Origin: Bacillota bacterium
Lineage (GTDB): Bacteria; Bacillota; Clostridia; Lachnospirales; Lachnospiraceae
Reading direction: 5' to 3'
Length of the DNA: 64,000 nt
Assembly (NCBI GenBank): GCA_029224465.1
Contig: JAQXUQ010000006.1
Location: 1-64,000 of the forward strand
The notes under the pieces are model-generated. The model made no database searches. It worked only from the letters and a program-made list of their open reading frames with translations, and had not been told where the DNA came from. The translations under genes were made by a program, and so were the position numbers. Numbering within the stretch: the stretch's first letter is position 1; each line of letters begins with the position of its first letter. Shown in pieces: positions 60,222-64,000 of this stretch.

Positions 60222-61067
60222 TCAGATCGTGTAAGTCTGCGGCACTCTGCGTTCATAAACGGTAACACGCCGGATCCCCGCCGCGAGAAGAATTTCCCGT
60301 GCCTTGTCAAAACCGGTTCCGACGCAGGCAGGCACATGAGCGTCCGAACCGACGGTAATCCGGACGCCGCCTTCTTTCCTGTAGAGATCCAGAACCGTCC
60401 GGTCCGGATTCGTATCCGGAAAGCCTTTGAACAGGGCCTGCGTATTCAACTCCAGCGACTGACCTCTTTCTATGAGAATATCCAGAATTTCTCTGATCTC
60501 ATCTTCAAACAGTGTATTCCAGTATGCGCGGGGATGCTGCGGTGCAGCATGCGGCGGCGCATAACGGAGTACGTAATCCAGATGCGCGTACGAATCGAAG
60601 AAGTCAAAAGCGCTGACATTTAATAACGATGCGCGGTAATAAGCACGGTAGCTTTCTTCGAGGCTCCGGCCCTCAAAATAACTCGGATAATACGGATCAA
60701 GGCCGTCCGCCGCATGCGTTGATCCGATCAGAAAGTCAAATTTATCATGACAGCGGTCCGCAAAGCGCAGAATCCTGTCCCTGCAGGCCGGGTTGAGACC
60801 GATCTCGGCGCCGCACAGAAGCCGAATCCTGTCTTTGTATTTTTCCCGCATTCTCTGCAGTTCTTCATAATACGCGTCAAAATCGAACGCAAACCGCAGC
60901 CGTTCTCCCTCGGGATCATTGATGAACGGAGAATCTTCATCATAATGTTCGGTAAAACAGAGCGTGCGGATGCCTTTCTTCACCGCGGACAGAACCATCT
61001 GTTCCATCGGCGTCTCGCAGTCCGCGGAAAAAGACGTATGAACGTGACAATCGGAAATAACCGGCAT
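60222..61067 (-). CDS. PHP-family histidinol-phosphatase-like hydrolase
   Basis: PHP-domain phosphoesterase of 281 residues (HisJ/HisK group). Metal ligands are visible in ISDCHVHTSFSAD, CFTEHYDEDSPF, CGAEIGLNP, IGSTHAADGLDPY and TVGSDAHVPACVG. The usual role is dephosphorylation of histidinol phosphate, but no his genes are near, so the substrate is not certain. An ACAGGAGGTGCA site precedes the ATG. It converges on mnmA with almost no spacer. Confidence 0.88.
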   Translation of the reverse strand: MPVISDCHVHTSFSADCETPMEQMVLSAVKKGIRTLCFTEHYDEDSPFINDPEGERLRFAFDFDAYYEELQRMREKYKDRIRLLCGAEIGLNPACRDRILRFADRCHDKFDFLIGSTHAADGLDPYYPSYFEGRSLEESYRAYYRASLLNVSAFDFFDSYAHLDYVLRYAPPHAAPQHPRAYWNTLFEDEIREILDILIERGQSLELNTQALFKGFPDTNPDRTVLDLYRKEGGVRITVGSDAHVPACVGTGFDKAREILLAAGIRRVTVYERRVPQTYTI

Positions 61068-61273
61068 ACTGCACCTCCTGTCTGCACCATTGTAAAACGA
61101 AAATCCGCCGGCGCAAATACTTTGCTGAAAGCATCTTGAATTTTCGCGCCCTTGTTGTTACACTATAAACGCTGACAAAAATTTGACAAGCATATTTTTG
61201 CGCCTGCTTGCAGCACCGCAGAGAATGCTCCGTCGGATACTAAACGAAACTTTCTTTTTAGGAGGAAAATGAC
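61068..61273 (+). promoter_or_regulatory. Divergent control region upstream of gap
   Basis: The gap between the minus-strand PHP gene and gap holds candidate plus-strand promoters: TTGAAT (61136-61141) with TACACT 17 nt later, and a perfect TTGACA (61183-61188) without a clear -10 at the right distance. A strong AGGAGG lies at 61261. No CggR-type operator was recognised. Confidence 0.45.
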
Positions 61274-62284
61274 ATGGCAGTAAGAGTAGCAATTAATGGA
61301 TTTGGCCGTATCGGTCGTCTTGCTTTCAGACAGATGTTCAAGGCTGAAGGCTATGACGTTGTTGCGATCAACGATCTTACATCTCCTGATATGCTTGCAT
61401 ATCTTCTGAAGTATGATACAACCCATGGCCGTTATGATGGAAAGGTAGAAGCTACCGAGAACTCCATCATCGTTGATGGCAAGGAAATCAGAATCTACGC
61501 TGAGAAGAACGCGGCAGACCTTCCCTGGAAGGATCTTGACATCGATGTAGTTCTGGAGTGCACAGGTTTCTACACATCCAAGGACAAGGCTATGGCGCAC
61601 ATCAACGCCGGCGCCAAGCACGTTGTTATTTCCGCTCCTGCAGGCAATGATCTCAAGACCATCGTTTACAATGTAAACCATGAGACTCTGACAGCAGAAG
61701 ATCAGATCATCTCCGCTGCATCCTGCACAACAAACTGCCTTGCTCCTATGGCAAAGGCTCTGAACGATCTGTGCCCGATCGAGTCCGGCTTCATGACTAC
61801 TGTTCACGCTTACACAGGCGATCAGATGATCCTCGACGGACCGCAGAGAAAGGGAAACAAGAGAAGATCCAGAGCAGCAGCGCAGAACATCGTTCCCGCT
61901 TCTTCCGGAGCTGCAAAGGCTATCGGCCTTGTTCTTCCCGAACTTGACGGCAAGCTTAACGGCGCTGCGCAGCGTGTTCCTACAGCTACCGGCTCCACAA
62001 CGATCCTTGACGCTGTTGTAAACGGCAAGGTAACTGCTGATCAGGTTAACGCGCAGATGAAGGCTGAGGAGACCGAGTCCTTCGAGTACAACACCGATGA
62101 GATCGTTTCTTCCGATATCATCAACAGCACAGCAGGCTCCATCTTTGACGCTACACAGACAAAGGTTCTGCCGATGGGCGACAAGACTCTGGTTCAGGTT
62201 GTATCCTGGTATGACAACGAGAACTCCTATACAAGCCAGATGGTTAGAACAATCAAGCACTTCGGTTCCCTGCTGAACAAGTAA
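61274..62284 (+). CDS. gap: Glyceraldehyde-3-phosphate dehydrogenase, type I
   Basis: Glycolytic NAD-dependent enzyme of 336 residues. N-terminal Rossmann motif [37 protein letters not shown]; catalytic Cys in [17 protein letters not shown]; phosphate-site [14 protein letters not shown]-terminal [17 protein letters not shown]. Codon choice looks highly biased, as expected for an abundant enzyme. A terminator separates it from pgk. Confidence 0.98.
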   Translation: MAVRVAINGFGRIGRLAFRQMFKAEGYDVVAINDLTSPDMLAYLLKYDTTHGRYDGKVEATENSIIVDGKEIRIYAEKNAADLPWKDLDIDVVLECTGFYTSKDKAMAHINAGAKHVVISAPAGNDLKTIVYNVNHETLTAEDQIISAASCTTNCLAPMAKALNDLCPIESGFMTTVHAYTGDQMILDGPQRKGNKRRSRAAAQNIVPASSGAAKAIGLVLPELDGKLNGAAQRVPTATGSTTILDAVVNGKVTADQVNAQMKAEETESFEYNTDEIVSSDIINSTAGSIFDATQTKVLPMGDKTLVQVVSWYDNENSYTSQMVRTIKHFGSLLNK

Positions 62285-62330
62285 TCCGGGACTGAATTGT
62301 TTCATCGTTTTTAACTGAAGAAACAGATTG

Positions 62331-62376
62331 CGAGGTCCGGTGCCTTTCGTGGGCCCGGGCCTCGTTTTTCGTTTTT
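62331..62376 (+). terminator. Terminator after gap
   Basis: CGAGGTCCGG at 62331-62340 pairs imperfectly with CCCGGGCCTCG (62354-62364), followed by TTTTTCGTTTTT. It isolates the gap transcript from pgk-tpiA, at least in part. Confidence 0.8.
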
Positions 62377-62430
62377 CACAGGCAGCGGGAAAATTTGCTG
62401 TCTTCATTGTTTTGACGAAGGAGGCCGGTT

Positions 62431-63672
62431 ATGGCAGCATTAAACAAAAAGACTGTGGATGATTTCAATGCATCCCACAGAAGAGTTCTGGTAAGATGCG
62501 ATTTTAACGTTCCTCTGAAGGAAGGCAAGATTACGGACGATACACGTATCGTTGCGGCTCTTCCTACAATTCAGAAGCTGATTGACGAGGGCGCGAAGGT
62601 CATTCTGTGCTCTCACCTTGGTAAGGTCAAGAACGGACCCAACGAAGGCGAGTCCCTTGCGCCGGTTGCGGCAAGACTTTCCGAAAAGCTCGGAAAGGAA
62701 GTAAAGTTCATTCCGGATTACAATGTAACCGGTGAAGCTGCTACAAAGGCAGTTCAGGAGATGAAGGACGGCGATGTCATTCTCCTGCAGAACACCAGAT
62801 TCAGAGGCAAAGAGGAGACCAAGCCGCAGGATGCCGGCGAGGGATTCGCGAAGGAGCTGGCTGATCTCGCGGATGATTATGTATGCGACGCATTCGGCTC
62901 CGCGCACAGAGCGCACGCATCTGTTTCCGTTGTTACCAAATATATCCGCGAAAAGGGCGGCAACTGCGCGGTCGGCTATCTGATGCAGAAGGAGATCAAG
63001 TTCCTCGGCAATGCCGTTGAGAACCCGGTTCATCCTTTTGTTGCGATCCTCGGCGGTGCAAAGGTTGCGGACAAGCTGAACGTTATCTCGAATCTTCTTG
63101 AGAAGTGCGACACGCTGATTATCGGCGGCGGCATGGCTTATACTTTCGAGAAAGCGCAGGGATATGAAATCGGCACTTCTCTTTGCGATGACACGAAGCT
63201 GGATTACTGCAAGGAGATGATGGAAAAGGCGCAGAAGCTCGGCAAGAATCTGCTTCTTCCTGTAGACGCTGTCATTACTGATCATTTCCCGGATCCGATC
63301 GATGACGCTTCGATCGCTACGGAAGTTGTCGATATCGACAAGATTCCGGCTGACAAGATGGGAATGGATATCGGACCGAAGACACGCGCGCTTTACGAGG
63401 AAGCTGTGAAATCCGCCAAGACCGTTGTCTGGAACGGACCGATGGGCGTATTCGAGAACCCCGTTCTCGCAGCCGGCACAAAGGCGGTTGCTGCGGCGCT
63501 TGCAGAGACCGAAGCGACAACAATTATCGGCGGCGGTGACAGTGCGGCTGCTGTAAACCAGCTGGGCTATGCGGACAAGATGTCTCACATTTCCACCGGC
63601 GGCGGCGCATCTCTGGAATTCCTGGAAGGCAAGGAACTGCCGGGCGTTTATGCGGCGGATGACAAGAACTGA
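62431..63672 (+). CDS. pgk: Phosphoglycerate kinase
   Basis: Glycolytic ATP-forming enzyme of 413 residues. The signature [20 protein letters not shown] is near the N-terminus, CSHLGK and [15 protein letters not shown] follow, and the nucleotide-binding domain has [14 protein letters not shown] and the terminal loop [16 protein letters not shown]. The length is slightly greater than the usual 390-400. AGGAGG precedes the ATG. Confidence 0.97.
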   Translation: MAALNKKTVDDFNASHRRVLVRCDFNVPLKEGKITDDTRIVAALPTIQKLIDEGAKVILCSHLGKVKNGPNEGESLAPVAARLSEKLGKEVKFIPDYNVTGEAATKAVQEMKDGDVILLQNTRFRGKEETKPQDAGEGFAKELADLADDYVCDAFGSAHRAHASVSVVTKYIREKGGNCAVGYLMQKEIKFLGNAVENPVHPFVAILGGAKVADKLNVISNLLEKCDTLIIGGGMAYTFEKAQGYEIGTSLCDDTKLDYCKEMMEKAQKLGKNLLLPVDAVITDHFPDPIDDASIATEVVDIDKIPADKMGMDIGPKTRALYEEAVKSAKTVVWNGPMGVFENPVLAAGTKAVAAALAETEATTIIGGGDSAAAVNQLGYADKMSHISTGGGASLEFLEGKELPGVYAADDKN

Positions 63673-63697
63673 GACTGCAAAACAACGAAAGTCAGCC

Positions 63698-63717
63698 GCA
63701 GCGCGGCTTCGCGCTGC
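63698..63717 (+). other. Hairpin between pgk and tpiA
   Basis: GCAGCGCG (63698-63705) and CGCGCTGC (63710-63717) form a perfect 8-bp stem with a 4-nt loop and no T-run. It is a likely processing or stability element between two co-transcribed genes. Confidence 0.5.
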
Positions 63718-63738
63718 AGCTGTAAAGGAGATCACGAA

Positions 63739-64000
63739 ATGGCTAGAAGAAAAATCATTGCCGGCAACTGGAAGATGAATAAAACTCCGAGCGAAGCGAA
63801 GGCGCTGGTAGAGCTGCTCGCGCCGCTTGTAAAGGATGCGGACGCGGAAGTCGTTTACTGCGTTCCTGCGATTGATATTGTACCGGTAGCGGAAGCGATT
63901 AAAGGCTCCAATGTACAGCTGGGCGCGGAGAACCTTTCCGATCAGGATGCCGGAGCATTTACCGGCGAGATTTCCGCGGACATGCTGCTTGACGCCGGCG
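63739..64000 (+). CDS. tpiA: Triose-phosphate isomerase, N-terminal part
   Basis: The first 87 residues are visible before the window ends. [16 protein letters not shown] at the start contains the Asn/Lys of the active site, and [16 protein letters not shown] and [20 protein letters not shown] are standard family sequence. AAAGGAG precedes the ATG. It continues the gap-pgk-tpiA order. Confidence 0.95.
   Translation, partial: MARRKIIAGNWKMNKTPSEAKALVELLAPLVKDADAEVVYCVPAIDIVPVAEAIKGSNVQLGAENLSDQDAGAFTGEISADMLLDAG

Noticed and set aside
1-64000. CRISPR array, prophage or IS element
   Set aside because: No regularly spaced direct repeats, integrase, phage structural gene or transposase was seen.

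Overview
The window looks like the chromosome of a strictly anaerobic, Gram-positive Clostridia, most likely Lachnospiraceae. This is inferred from an anaerobic sulfatase maturase, a selenium-dependent molybdenum hydroxylase locus, DUF5688, DUF3343, DUF4349 and PFL/DUF711 proteins, a cell-wall-sorted repeat protein, strong AGGAGG ribosome binding sites, and the gap-pgk-tpiA glycolytic order. The DNA is moderately GC-rich with AT-rich promoters. No phage, IS transposase or CRISPR array is visible; the only mobile element is the 5' end of a group II intron at the left edge.

Layout. 1-1440 (minus strand): group II intron end, a terminator-type hairpin and a split chromate transporter, divergent from a LysR regulator. 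2495-9287: sulfated-glycan cluster of radical-SAM sulfatase maturase, AraC regulator, Cys-type sulfatase, GH3 glycosidase and HAD phosphatase; then a DUF4349 lipoprotein. 10406-15193: tRNA-Val and a catabolic-looking locus (EamA transporter, Nramp-type transporter, DapA-family lyase, divergent LacI regulator) in which three of four genes carry independent disabling lesions. 15362-26214: housekeeping and conserved genes (DUF5688, small zinc-finger membrane protein, polA, coaE, MBL-fold hydrolase, ACT protein, PFL protein, sugar kinase, DgkA, phasin-like protein, UbiB-like kinase). 26567-29956: large cell-wall-anchored repeat protein. 30044-30777: tRNA-Gly and convergent xpt.

30968-50479 is the centrepiece: about 19.5 kb, all on the plus strand, with many overlapping genes. 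It encodes a three-subunit xanthine-dehydrogenase-type molybdenum hydroxylase, a BMP-type nucleoside/purine ABC importer, molybdenum cofactor enzymes (MogA, MocA), selenium maturation factors (YqeC, SelD, YedF, a cysteine-desulfurase-like protein, DUF3343, YqeB) and a molybdate-type permease/ATPase pair. The unit would import purine nucleosides, oxidise purines with a selenium- and molybdenum-dependent enzyme, and supply both elements. Two members are odd: a PstS-like lipoprotein with a large C-terminal extension between selD and yedF, and an ABC ATPase with four replaced signature positions. No ModA is present.

50600-64000: nrdR, a YqeG-type phosphatase, aroE-aroK-aroQ, efp, thrS (no TGS domain, long structured leader), tRNA-Arg, an SH3-domain membrane protein, a Gfo/Idh/MocA oxidoreductase with an acidic tail, mnmA, a convergent PHP-family phosphatase, and gap-pgk-tpiA running off the right edge.
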